A stretch of 64,000 nucleotides of DNA from Solanum dulcamara (GCF_947179165.1 NC_077244.1:70230144-70294143); one strand, 5' to 3'. Positions 1-12,800 are shown, numbered from the stretch's first letter. Notes: generated from the sequence alone by a model not told the origin. Program-made: numbers and translations.

Positions 1-3000
1 GTTTCGCTTAGCATTTTCTGATAGGAGGATGAAAAACCAATTAACACGCTATTCAAATGACTATTCTCTACTTCATCCACACATTTATCTCTTCTCAACT
101 AGGTGATTCACATGTTTCTGTTGATGATTTTAGGATGGTAGAGGATGACAGATATGAGCAGTTCTTATAGGTAAAATAACATTTTTCAAATTGATGAAAG
201 GCATGTGGCAGGAGTTCACTACTTCCAAACAAATATATCGTTTGGGCGGCATGTCATACGCTTTTAATGCATGAATTTACGAATGTGCATCTGAGGTCCC
301 TTTTGAAATTGCCGTAAGAGTGGGTAATCATATTTCCAGAATTCTTAATTGGCGTGTTGTTGCGGTCAAGCCTAAATTTGAGACCTTCATATCTAGCATT
401 TTTAGTGAGGTATATTTCATAAAATCATATTCATATTTATATCAAATGTATATATCATTTGTTGCTTATTAACTGTAGTGTGAGATTATTCATTTTTCAA
501 TTATGCTCTGATTCAGTATATATAACATTTATGATATATTTAATAGTCTTGAATCTGATACAATAGACTTTGTTATGATACATAAGGCTCCTGTCATGAA
601 TCCATGATACATAATGATACTTGTTTTTGTTTTTTCTACTTTTCACTCTATTTCTTTCAGTATACATGCTCCAATATTATCCCAATTCAAGATGAAATGG
701 AATCACTTGACAATTCTGGCAGTGAACCTCTTAATGAAGCTACTACATCAGTTGCCAAGCCTAAATTAACGGAATCTCAAGAACTCCCCGGATTTGAGGA
801 CTTTTCAACTAAACCATCCGAAGAATTGTTAAGAAGATCCGATCGTGTTTCTGATACATTTTCTCCACCTCCTCCTAAAAGAAGTAAGATTGCCCCTGGT
901 AAAAAATCCATTCTAGTAGAAATAACTAACAAAGACAAAGATTTCATTCCACCAAAGCCATCTAAAAAGTCTGTTTCTACTAATACAGAACCAGTGGCAA
1001 AGTCAGTGGTAGGAGGTGAATTTTTCGGTCAATCAAACCAACTTGTTCATGTGGAATTCAAAGCATAAATGAAGTCTCTAAAGAAGTCTCTAAAGAAATA
1101 CGTAAGTTATTAGTATAAGATTTAAGTTAGTCAATATACTTTTAATAAGTTGATACATTCTGATTTTTCATATTATTGTACTAAGTTTGACCGGAAGTTC
1201 AAGCGACTAGAGAATAAAATCAATTCAAATCATATCGATCTCTTGAAATCCATTGAAAATATAGTGCACCACATGACTGGCACATCATCTCCAATTCAAA
1301 AAGACGATTGTGTTCAATCATTCCACATGGTTGAAGAACAACAAGAACCTATTGTATTGGAGAAGCACAATGATCCAAATAAATTTGATTCCCCCATACC
1401 ACATGACCAATCTCATGACCGAAAAGATATTCAGGTAGATACATCATGTAGTTCCTGGTAATTAATTATATTTTGATATACTTTTAAACTATTTGATATA
1501 TTTTATGTTCATATATCAGATCATTAATTTTTATTTTAACTGTCATTCTCATAAGTAATTGTTATTATAATTATAGGAAGCAAAACCATTTAAGCCGATA
1601 CAAGAAATGGATGATGTATCAAATCATCACATGGCATCAGATGCTGCAGAATCTCTCCAACAACATGTTGCTAATGATACATTTAAAGTAATGTATTAGA
1701 ACTAAATTTATGACAAAACTGATGTTACATAACTCTTGTATCTGCTATATTTGTGATGATCTATAGATTTTGATACATTTCATGGTCACATACCAAATCA
1801 TTAATTTTCTTTTTAATACTCATTTTCATAATTAATTGTTATTATAATTGTAGGAAGCAGAACTATTAAAGACGATATAAGAAATGGATGATGTATCAAA
1901 ACATCATTTGGAATCAGATGCTGCAAAATTCCATGGAGAGCATACTGCTATTGATAGATTAAATATATTGTATTAAAAATAATTTATGACTAATCTAATT
2001 CTACACACTTATTGTATCTGATACATCTATGATGATCTATAGAGACTTGATACAGTTTGTGGACATGTATTAGATCCTTCATTTTTTTTGTTTCAATAGT
2101 CATTTTCATAAGATATTGTTAATATTATATTTGTAGGAAACAGAACCATCCAATATTCTGCAACAATTGTAGGATGTATCAATACTTCACATGGAATCAA
2201 CTACTGCAGAATCTTTTAAAGTGCATATTGCTCCTAATACATTAAAGGTAATGTATCAAATTAATTCCTATGATACATTCAACATTAATAGGCTTAGTAT
2301 TAAGATGATACATTTAATTTAGAATAATGCATCTGAAGGATTAAATTATGCCATGAAAGATGCAAGAGAGGCAGTTCATAATCCTGTTTAAGTTGAAGAA
2401 CATGTTGAGCAGATTGATAAAGACAAAATCAATCACGATGGATCGGTAATATTCACACTTGTATCTAATTCCTAAAATTTAGTACAGGTTATTATTCTGA
2501 AGTAATAAATTCTTTATCATTCTTAAAAAATAGGATTCCACAACTTCAACCTCGATATCTTCCGAAACTGAGAGGTGGTGGATGCTCTAATATTCGGACT
2601 TTTATTATCGATCACGGCATTGACTACCATTAGTCATGAACAAGTAGTTCAGGCTGAATGTCTACTGCGTGATAGCCAGCTACCTATCACTCTTCCATTC
2701 AAACTCAATGTGTTGCCAGATGTTGCGAAGACACTTATTCCAAGAAATAGGATGTCTTCTAAGATCTTATAATCATTGTACCTAGCAAATTTTAGGTCGA
2801 GTAAAAAGGGTAAGGAAAAAATATCGACTGATAGGTATCAAAAACACCCTTTTGACGATTTTGGCATATGTTATAGTCCTCCAATCGAGCTTATCACCGA
2901 CTACTTCCAATGGATAAATAAGGGACTATTAAAATCGCATGTCAACAAGTAAGTATGATATTTAAAACTTATGATACAAGATATTTATTATATATGTACT

Positions 3001-4140
3001 CTCATTTTAATATAAGTTTTTTTCAGTAAACCAAAGGAGAAACACTATAGAGCAAAGTGATCTTTATTCAGGTTTGAAAAAATAAACTTTGTAGTGGTAT
3101 TTCCTCAAAATAAGAACTGGTTCTACCTCATGTCACAGCCGAACAGATGCTGGAATGGTAAGGTAATTGTTTTTTGATACATTTAGTATAAAAGTTTATA
3201 CTATGTTTACTAACTATGAATCAGTTTGTATAACTAATATTTTCTTAAAATGTATAGCACGTCGATGTAATATTTTACTATCTTTGGAAGAAGTCCAAGA
3301 TGCAATCGATAAATCAGTATCGATACAATAACAAATTGTATCTTCAAAGTCTTTATTAAATCTGCACACACACGATACTATCACATTCTACCTGATATTT
3401 CTATCCAAGAAGACATGGCAAGGACCTCTGTTGTAGCTCATCACGAGAGGTCTGTGAATAACATAATAAGAGGTTTCTCAATCCCCACTGATTTGCCATG
3501 GCATTTGATAGATGAGGTATATATTTCGGTAAACTGTGATAAGGATTTTCATTGGGTTCTGACAGTAATTGTGTTGAAACAGAGGTTGACACGCGTCTAT
3601 GATTCATCATCTAAAACAAGAAGTAGAAACCCTTCCCAGAGATTCAAAAAATAGCAGTAATGCTACCTACATACCTTCACGATAGTGATTTTTTTGAAAA
3701 GAATGAACGTACTGATTGGTCATCGTTTGATTCATACAAGGACAAATCAATTGGTAACATGCTTGAAGCACATCACCCTTTTGAAATTGAATATGTTGAA
3801 GGCATTGCGCAAGAAGAAAGCTATAGCTTATGAGTATTAATAGTTATGCATATGTAATTTTTTAAAATGGCATTTTTATTTTTTTAAAGTTGGTTAATAC
3901 TTTATTTGCAGGAATTGTGGTGTGTTTCTGACTATTTTGTTGAATATCTTAGTGATGGAATTTCTATTTTAACTACTGGACTACTTGTCGAATATTTTCA
4001 TTCGAGATATGCCTCGCTATTGTGGAATTATGGTTGTCGGAAGGCCAATGATGGTTATGTTAGTGAAAAATGACGATCCAAAAAAACCTAAGAGATATTT
4101 CATCTCTCCTGGTCTAGGAGAACCGATGGACGCCGAGTAA
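1..4140 (+). pseudogene. DUF1985 / Ulp1-like C48 protease gene of the MULE, degenerate
   Basis: Recognisable coding blocks on + are separated by intron-like AT-rich stretches. Positions 180-415 encode a DUF1985-like block with the typical RILNWRVVAVKP segment. Positions 604-1068 and 1150-1461 encode a charged, proline-rich linker including a PPPPKRSK basic patch. Positions 2780-3170 encode conserved pre-catalytic text (YSPPIEL, NWFYLMSQP). The protease triad can be traced: His in HWVL (about 3550), Asp in RVYDS (about 3601) and Cys in NCGVF (about 3916). The reading frame shifts by one base directly after the Cys motif, so the following VSDYFVEYL text is out of frame, and stops occur elsewhere. 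Known family role: SUMO-type isopeptidase fold captured by a transposon. The start is left of the window. Confidence 0.7.
1470..2270 (+). repeat. Tandemly triplicated exon-intron unit (~280 bp) in the Ulp1-like gene
   Basis: Three consecutive units each contain an intron tail ending in TAG and an exon starting GAAGCA or GAAACA, at 1577, 1854 and 2137 (spacing 277 and 283 bp). The exons encode related peptides: unit 1 reads EAKPF...EMDDVSNHHM, unit 2 EAELL...EMDDVSKHHL, unit 3 ETEPS...DVSILHM. Units 1 and 3 end at a GTAATG donor-like site. Units 2 and 3 carry an in-frame stop. The intron parts are also alike (ATTAATTTT..., TCATTTTCATAA...TTGTTAT). This is duplication of a whole exon plus intron, not just a coding microrepeat. 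Confidence 0.65.
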
Positions 4141-5445
4141 TTTTTTTGAAATTGATAGTAGTAGAATGTAGACTTTTGTTTTGACACCAATAATAAATAT
4201 TTATTTTGATTATGTAGTATTTGTGAGTTTTTTTTAGTAAAATTCTACTATGTTAATCGTTTGATGTTCAACTATTTAGCAGATGTTGTTGAATATAAGT
4301 TTTTGTTGTTCATAACATAAGTCTTTTTATCAACACATATAACTTTTGTATTAGTTCTATATACAGGTTATCATTATAGGTTATGTATCAATTTTTTAAT
4401 GTATTGGTCTTTAATGCATCCGATACATTTTCAATAAAATATCTTGTAGTGCTTTGTACCAAATAAGCCTAAATCAATATTAGATTTATATCGGACACAT
4501 TCTCTGTGTATCATATACATATTTTAAATTTATCATTTTCATACATCTATTAAATGTTTATATAACTTTATCTGATGTATCATATTCAGAACAATGATGT
4601 GTCAATGACATGTGTCAGCTTAAATATCAGTTCTGATATTATTTTAATATTTAATAACTTCTACTACTTAAAGGCCAATGATGGTTGTATCATATATTTC
4701 ATTTTTATAGATCAGCTTTAGGTTATATATCTATAACTTATCAAACATAAAATTAAGCTATTAAACTCTTTAAATCTGAGTTGCAGTGTATCAAATAAGT
4801 TCAAATGAATATCAGATTTGAGGTTCATATATAATCTTTTAATATATCAGATACATATTACGTTTTAAGTATCATATCTTGTGACTTTATGATGTATCAT
4901 TTAATTGTTGAATATATCTTTTTGTTGGTCACTCACTTTACTCCGCTCTATTTTTAATTTTAAGTATCTGCATTAATTTCAAAATATATTAATTCAATAT
5001 ATCAGATACATGTCTAAAACAATGGTCATATATCAGTATTCATTGTGAAAAACTAAAATCTCAGTTGAAAAGCTATGTATTAGTATGTAATGTATCATTA
5101 TTTTGATGTATTTGCTTAATTTCAAAAACAATTCCTTTCACTTCAAAAATCAGTTATAAATTGATAATACACAAACACTGAATTTGAAAGAACTGAATAT
5201 TCTAATTACAACCAGCTAAATATATGATACATATTATGAAATATAACCAATAAAATGATAATGTATCATCTTATAAAACTTCAGATAACAAATAGTCGAA
5301 ATTGTATCAACAACTCAAAAAATAAGATACATTCTTGTTCGAAAAGATTAAATGTCATTTATTCAAATTCAAGATAAATCTATATTGAAAGTTCAAAATA
5401 TATATCAGTAATATTAATGTAACATAAGAACACTGTGTCACTTTT
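4141..5445. other. Non-coding AT-rich centre of the MULE, dense in GATACA/TGTATC words
   Basis: No gene is visible between the two convergent MULE genes. The stretch is very AT-rich and rich in short words related to TGTATC and its complement GATACA, for example around 4380, 4500, 4570, 4840, 5000 and 5260. It probably holds the 3' ends of both element genes. Confidence 0.5.
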
Positions 5446-8395
5446 CCTCAGGTACAAAGTGCAAGTTCGTCGGTTATGACCTTCTTGTCCACAACGTCCA
5501 CAATAATTTATGTTTGATGTTAGCTTCCCTTCTCTTCCTTGGTCGTCCAGGCATCCTTTTGAATCTAGGAGGCAAAACTAATTCATTTGAAACATAATTT
5601 GGAACTGACCAATCTTCTTTAATAGGCATTAGAACCACTAGAACCTCATAAGTTTTGGTTAATGCATCTTGTTTGTAGTAATTAGAGCAGTATGAATGCA
5701 TATTTGTAACACTTTTACTTTTTAAAACCGCGATTACATGTGCACAAGGTATCTCGTTTAGTTGAAATCTTCCACAATTACATATTTTTTGTTCAAGGCA
5801 TACAATGTATCTTCTTTCAGATTCATAAACTGAAAACTTAAACTCAGTTGATGGAACAACCTGCAAAGAGTAAGATGATCTAAATCAAGAAATCTGAAAA
5901 ACACACTGATACATCAACTCACTGGTGATACATAACATATTGAGGTTAAGATACATATCTTCATTCTTGAACTTTTAGACGCGTTTAGAATCAAAATCTC
6001 TTCAAACCTTCTCCCTAATATTTTCGTTGTATATGAGGAAATATCTCTGTCTTTGCAGTGTCAAGAACCAAATAGAATTTTAGCCTCCTCCAAGAACTCT
6101 AATATAGGTAGTTGTCGTGCCTCAACAAGGCACCCATTGATACATTCGGCGATGTTTGAAGTCATCATTCTTCCTTTATTTATTGTTACACGAACTCTAG
6201 ACAATTTTTCATACCCAGCTACCTCAAGGTACTCCTTAACCCTGTAATCGATTTTTTCTACCTTAGCCATCAATTTTTCAAAGTCTTCTTTTCTGTAGAA
6301 TTTGTCTATTGAGTAGAACAGATCACTCAGTGTGTTTTTGCTCCTCTTGAAGTTTATACACACATTCTTCCAAAGATGCCATATGCATGCATAATGAGGA
6401 ACATTTGAGAAAACACTACTTAAACTCTTCATCATACTCTTATTTTTATCCGATACAACACACATTTCTTCCCTCTCCCCAAATACGTTTTTTGAATTGT
6501 TGAAAGAACCATGTTCATGAAGAATCATTCTCAATATCGACAGCTCCATAAGCTAATGGCAATATGCAACCTAATGAAAAAAAATTCATCCAGATGTTAG
6601 TTTTTTTTAACGGTTGGAAGGTCAAGTATCAGAAAAAGGTGTATCAAATTGAATATAACAGAATAACAATGAATAACAATAACAAATAAATTACCTGCTC
6701 CATCAAGTGTGCTTGCCGATATAAAGGTCCCTTTGTAAGCTGCACAAAGATATGCACCATCAACCACAACTATAGGTCTACAGAAATCAAACCCCCTCAT
6801 AAAGGGCCTCAATGATATGAACAGATACATAAATTGATTTTTTTCTGACTTGTGCATCCTTATATACGAATTTGGGTATACATTACTGAGCATATGTATG
6901 TATATGGGCATCTTTCTATAACAATCGATAGGTTTACCCCTTATCATCTCTAGTGCACGCTTCTTAGCTCGCCATGCTTGTTGGTAAGAAATTTCAATCC
7001 CATATATTGCTCTAATATCTTCAATTACGTCATTTGGAGTATGAATTCTTTTATGACTGAACAACTTAGGAGTTGTTACACCACTTAAAAATCCAACTGT
7101 AGCTTGAACCTTTGTTAAAATCTCATCTCTTAATGGACATGTATGTTCATTATTAAAGTACCTAATCTTGAATATATCTGATTTTTTTTGACAAGATGCC
7201 TTCAAAGTCCAGCCACAGTCAGCAGAATAACACACTAAAACATAGCTGCATGTATCAGATTCATTCAAACACAAAAAACATATATCACGTATCATTCAAA
7301 AACTATAATATTTTACAAAAAAAATACCCAATTACATATACAATAATATTTCATGAACTTTATCATATACAAAAAAGATTTATAAATATTACGTATCATC
7401 AGTTATTGCTGATACACCATTGCGATGTATCATTTAAATGTACCAGTGAAAGCTAATGTATCAGAATTTAAAGTATAAGACTCAAAATTCATTTTAAAGT
7501 CCATGTATCAAAATTTAATGTATAATTATTTAATGTATCTGATACATTTAATAAAAAAATTTACTTTTGATACACATTCACTTATAATTCAAATTAAAAT
7601 AGCCATTTTAATACGTATTAGGTACATACAAATTCTTATGTATACATTTATTAATAGCTCACAATAAAAGACAGATATCTAGAATTTAATGAGCATTTTT
7701 TGAACAACAATCGATAATTTTTATTATACAAGAGGAATTTATCACAATAATCTGTAGTCAATAAGCATATATTTGAACCAGATATACAGTAAACTAAAAG
7801 TATTATGTACCTTTTCACATTAGATTTCTTCACCTTGAAATTGAAGTTGTGCTTTATTTTGTATTTCGCCATAACAGAGATCAGTGTTGATTTATCCGTA
7901 TACAGTTGCTTCTTCTTCACATTTGTACTATTTGCATCACTAATGTAATTCGTTATTTTTAATTCGGGAATGTAACATGAATTGTCAATTTTTGATTCAA
8001 CCACAACAAGTGCGTGCGTATCTTTTTTTGAACCTTCGAGACAGACAATTTCACCTGATGAAGGATCAAAGCAAGGTACCTCTTCACCATTTTTATCACT
8101 GGTATCAATGCATAATGGATACATTCCAATTCCAGGCTCGTTTTTTTGCCTCCAAATACAATTTTACTCCCATATCGTTTTTAATTAACAGTGGAGATGA
8201 ATTACCTTCAATTATATATCGAATTTCTATGTTTTTCCTCATCTCGTCGATATCTAATTCTGATGCAATGGAAGATTTGAGATTCACAAACGAAATTATT
8301 TGACTAATTACTATTCCTTCGCTTGTGTATCGTGCATAACTCACATCACTCTCCCAAATTCCAGAATGCCTTAACAAAATTGTTAAGTTCATCAT
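5446..8395 (-). pseudogene. MuDR-type (MULE) transposase, degenerate
   Basis: Read leftward, the blocks are: an N-terminal region (8395-8105), a second segment starting MYPLCIDTSDKNGEEV (8124-7800), a MuDR DNA-binding-like block with CGWTLKAS and CPLRDE (7295-7130), then the DDE core. First Asp is in VVVDGAYL (about 6750), second Asp in VVSDKNKSM with the HYACIWHLWKN motif (about 6450-6370), and the Glu in TSNIAECIN (about 6140). A SWIM zinc finger CNCGRF..CAHV follows (about 5795-5745) with a GRPRKRR basic patch (about 5550). Breaks: a one-base shift in a poly-A tract near 8140, an in-frame TGA where the family has Trp near 6060, and a shift near 5510 that moves a terminal CCHC zinc knuckle (CGRCGQEGHNRRTC) out of frame. 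Known role: cut-and-paste transposition. Introns lie around 7300-7800, 6560-6715 and 5870-6050. Confidence 0.85.
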
Positions 8396-8640
8396 GTATC
8401 AACCTCTGATTTTGAAAGAAAACACCACTGTTACATATTGGGTTTCGTTGGAGGTAGATGGGTAAAAGAATTCTGAATGATTTGAAACTGGTGCGAATTG
8501 GAAGAGTTTGATATAAATTTGTGTCCGTGATTTGCTCAACCAAATTTTAATTTTTACGTTTTGTTTTCTTTTAAAGCTCAACAGACTCATTAAACTTATG
8601 TATCATACATTATGTATCGACGCTATATGGATATATCCGA

Positions 8641-9812
8641 ATTTGAGGTTTTTAAAGAGATTTTTATAAAATTAAAAAGGATTGGAATAGGATGAAATTA
8701 GGCATATACAGTATGTGAATCCTAAAATTTTTACTAATTTTAAAGATGAGGTAGGAGTACTTTATTCTAATACTCTTTTATTATTAATATTATAAAATAA
8801 CTTTTTTGATGAATATGTCATAAGTCACAACTTTAATTTAAACTACACATAAAAAGGAATATAAATAAAGCACAGATCACTGATCACACGTTGTGCATGC
8901 CTTTGTCAATACATCTGTACCAAATTAATAAATATATGTACATTTACTTTTACAATTTTTTTAAAATCACTTAATTATAATTAATTACAATATATATTTG
9001 CCTTATAAAGTACTTAATCATAATAATTTCACATATTTTATTATAAATACTCGTGCGGATAAGAACTCATTAATGCCTTTGTAAGAAATAATTTGAATTG
9101 CAGCAAATTTGGGAATTTATTTAAAAGAAAAGATTTCTGCAATTATCAGTACACAATCAAATGACATCCAACGCAAAAGACATGACTTTTCCCCTTATCC
9201 CATAAAAAATGCTTAAGAAAGTAAGAAAATAAGGAGTAAAGAACAAAAAATGTCGAATACGACATAGTACTGGCATGGATAAACACTACTCACTTTGTCT
9301 CGAAATAAGTGTATAAAATAAATAAATCCTAAAATAGGTATTATCATAAGAATTTATGATAAAATTAACATATTTTTCTAACTATATTTTTATATTTCAC
9401 ATTTTAAATAATGTTTAATTTCAAGAAACACTTGTTAAATAGCTCCTCAATCGACATAATTCTTGACACTTAATATTGAGACAGAAAGGACCAAATAACA
9501 ATTATCAACACAATATCGATATATGTTGTGGTACCGTACTGTGATATGCACAATCTGAATTTAATTGAAATTCTAAATATTGAGCGGGATTTTTTTTTTT
9601 TATTAACACAATATAGTATCTCCTTGAAAAAAAAAAACTTAGCTTTGTCAGCACCCAAGTCAATCCTAAGCAAAGAATCCCATCATATAAAAATCCACAA
9701 ATCATTAGTACATTACTTCTTCAACACTTTATTTTAAATTTTTCTAATTAATCTGGTAGGTCCTTTGGCTCTGATTCCCCTTTCTTGATTTGTCTACAAA
9801 TTTTAGGCTATT
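8641..9812. other. Intergenic, upstream region of the alpha-mannosidase gene
   Basis: AT-rich sequence with no convincing open reading frame. It holds one Stowaway-like MITE (9289-9494). The last ~300 bp should contain the alpha-mannosidase promoter. Confidence 0.5.
9289..9494. mobile_element. Stowaway-like MITE
   Basis: The left end (CTTTGTCTCGAAATAAGTGT) and the complement of the right end (CCTTTCTGTCTCAATATTAAG) form an imperfect terminal inverted repeat. A TA precedes the left end. About 200 bp, AT-rich, no coding capacity. The right boundary is approximate. Confidence 0.55.
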
Positions 9813-9818
9813 TATAAA
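9813..9818 (+). promoter_or_regulatory. Putative TATA box of the alpha-mannosidase gene
   Basis: TATAAA within TATTTATAAAGAC, about 56 bp before the chosen ATG at 9874. This allows a short leader of roughly 25-30 nt. No cDNA evidence. Confidence 0.5.
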
Positions 9819-9873
9819 GACTTGAGCTTTATGATTTAGTATATTCAGCGAACACACTCAGCAATTGTGGAAA

Positions 9874-12800
9874 ATGAAAGATATGTCGAAGTTTGATATT
9901 TGGTTCTTGATTTTGATGGTTTGTGGGTTGTGGTTAGTGGAAGCCAAGTATATGGTTTACAATACATCACAGGGAATTGTTCCAGGGAAGCTTAATGTTC
10001 ATTTGGTTCCTCACACTCACGATGATGTTGGATGGTTGAAAACTGTCGATCAGTACTATGTTGGTTCCAACAATTCCATTCAGGTACCTCTTTTTCATAT
10101 TAGTGATAGATAGTGTTTCAATTTAATAAAAAAGGCAGTCGGGTACACGAAGCATATGCAGCCTGAGGGTAGTGACGTAGGTAGCCTATCCTGATGCTTG
10201 CTTATTTCCCTGTTCATGGAGATAATTTTACCGTTGCTCCAAGGTTCCTTCACTGTTTTGACTTTTAAGCTGATGAGTTTGCGACTGTTAATTATTAAAT
10301 GTCAATTATTGATTACCTCCATAGGTAATGTCAGATAGTAAGTTGAGATATTGGTGAGTAGTTAACTAGTCCCTCCGTTTTAATTTGTTTGTCTTGTTTT
10401 GACTTGACACAAAATTTAAGAAATTAAAGAAACTTTTTTGAATATTGTGGTCTTAAACTAAGATATGTTGAATTTACCAAAGTGCGCTTTAATCTTGTGT
10501 CTTGAATATGCTATGTGGAAATTTAGAATTGAAGAGTTGCGAAAAAAAGGGAAGAGACATTCTTTGTGAAATGGACTAAAAAGGATAGTAAGACAAAATT
10601 TGAAACAGAGGGAGTAATAAATCACAAGTTACACTGAAAAGTGTAAAAATTATTTCCAGTTTCAATGGATATAGACAATAGTTCAGGTGCTCGGTTCTCT
10701 TGAATTCATTAATCATGATTATAGCATTGAGTTGTATTGTGGCAGGGAGCTTGTGTTCAAAATGTCTTGGATTCATTGATTCCAGCATTATTGGCTGATA
10801 AAAACCGGAAGTTCATTTATGTTGAACAGGCAAGTCCTTACTATCACCTTTTTCTCATAGTGTGTGAGTGTTTGTTTGTCTCTGTGACATATTACTGATG
10901 ATTGCCCCTTTTTTTCCTTCGGATTGGGATGTAGGCTTTTTTCCAGCGTTGGTGGAGGAATCAGAGCCCTGGAATGCAGAGCACAGTCAAACAGCTTGTC
11001 AACTCGGGTCAACTTGAGTTCATGTATGTAATGAAAGAAGCTAAATCCACACATTTGTAAAGAAAAATATCAAAAGAGAGATCATAGTACGGTGGACTAA
11101 AGTTGCTTAGCACTCTAGATAATCTTGATGTCTTGTGTGATTTAACATATGCAGTCTTTTCCTTTCTTTTCCTGGAGGTGTAGGATAGTGGGTGGATTAC
11201 TTCTTCTTTGTTGGAATACTTATACAAATGGTATCTTATTCACTATTTATGCAGAAATGGGGGTTGGTGCATGCATGATGAGGCAGCAACACATTATATT
11301 GACATGATAGATCAGACAACTCTAGGTCACAGATACATCAAACAACAGTTCAATGTTACTCCTAGAATTGGCTGGCAAATCGACCCTTTTGGACATTCCG
11401 CGGTTCAGGCATACCTTCTGGGAGCAGAGGTGCCAATCTGCATAATTGTTTTAATTTGGAAGTTTGAATAGCAACGTTTTTCTGCTTCACTAATTGACAA
11501 TGAGCTCGCCTTTGAAATATAAGCCAACAGTCTGCTGAAAAATGGTGTAACTAAAATCCAAGTACATTTAAGCAACTATGTTGACCTCATACATTTTACT
11601 GCTTTAGGTTGGATTCGACTCTCTTTTCTTTGGACGCATTGACTACCAAGACAGAGAAAAGAGGAAAATTGAGAAGAGCCTTGAGGTCATTTGGAGGGGT
11701 TCTAAGAGTCTTGGTTCATCCACGCAAGTACGTCTTTCTTTCAAATCTTTATAAGTTGTAATACATGTTTAATGTTATTCCTCTTCCTTATTTTTTCCCC
11801 CCATAAATCTCTTGTTCTCTAGATTTTATTCTGCTAATGACTATTACCTTTTGTTTCATACCAGATATTTTCTGGTGCATTCCCTCAGAATTATGAACCT
11901 CCTAGTGGATTTTACTTTGAAGTGAATGCTGATTCTCCTCCTGTTCAGGTAAATCTTTGAAAGATTAAGACAGTAGGCTCTTTAACTTATAAGCAAGGGC
12001 ATGTACATGATGTGTTACTTTATTGACTGAAGGATGATGTCAACCTGTTCGACTACAATGTCCAAGAGCGGGTCAATGACTTTGTTGCGGCTGCTTTGTC
12101 ACAAGTAAGTTTTACTCTCAGCCCATGTTATAGGAGATGTCAGTATGAGTGTCGAATTGCTTCTCCCAATTAGTCTGCTTTCATCTTATTTGATAATAAC
12201 CAAGTTGATGGTAGCAAGGGAGTCAAAGTCAAATACAGATTGTTAAGCATGCCACGACGTTGTTTGTATGTCATGACATGCTTAATGCATCTTACTGTAT
12301 TTTTTTTAGACTTGTTTTAACTCTGCTAGTGAGAATACAAGCCACCTAGTTGCTTGGCTTGTACTCTTTATTATATTTCTGTCAGTAAAGAAGTCAACAA
12401 TCTCAACTGACAAGCCAACATTCAATTGTAATTGGAATTATGTGTCAGACTGCAAGTCTCCATAAAGATTAGTCCAATGAAAAAGTTTACAGAAAAGATT
12501 TAAGGAGATTGCAAGATTACTCCTTAATGCCAAAGTGCCAATCTTGTTTACTCACTCCAAGGAGTTTCATGCACTTCGCTTTTTTGTTGTTTCCTTTGCA
12601 GGCCAATATCACTCGCACAAATCATATAATGTGGACCATGGGAACCGACTTCAAGTACCAATATGCTCATACATGGTTTCGGAATATGGACAAGCTCATT
12701 CACTACGTAAACCAAGTGAGTTTTCCACTGTCATTGCTGTGATTCAGAATTTAGACAATCACATACAACTATGTACACTGCATTTTCCTTCCATTATGGT

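Larger units (their letters stand above)
1..8640. mobile_element. Decayed Mutator-like element carrying Ulp1-like protease gene (Kaonashi-type MULE)
   Basis: Two degenerate genes face each other here: a rightward DUF1985/Ulp1-type gene (1-4140) and a leftward MuDR-type transposase (8395-5446). A MULE transposase next to a captured C48 (Ulp1/SENP) cysteine protease is the known signature of Kaonashi MULEs in plants. Non-coding parts are AT-rich and crowded with GATACA/TGTATC words. The left end lies outside the window. The right end is placed near 8640 only because the word density falls there; I did not identify terminal inverted repeats or a 9-bp target duplication. Multiple stops and frameshifts in both genes mean this copy should be non-autonomous. 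Confidence 0.65.

Noticed and set aside
9865..10113. Open frame starting at 9865
   Set aside because: Its first codon is TTG; the first true ATG in frame is 9874, and the exon ends at the 10083 donor rather than at the open-frame stop.
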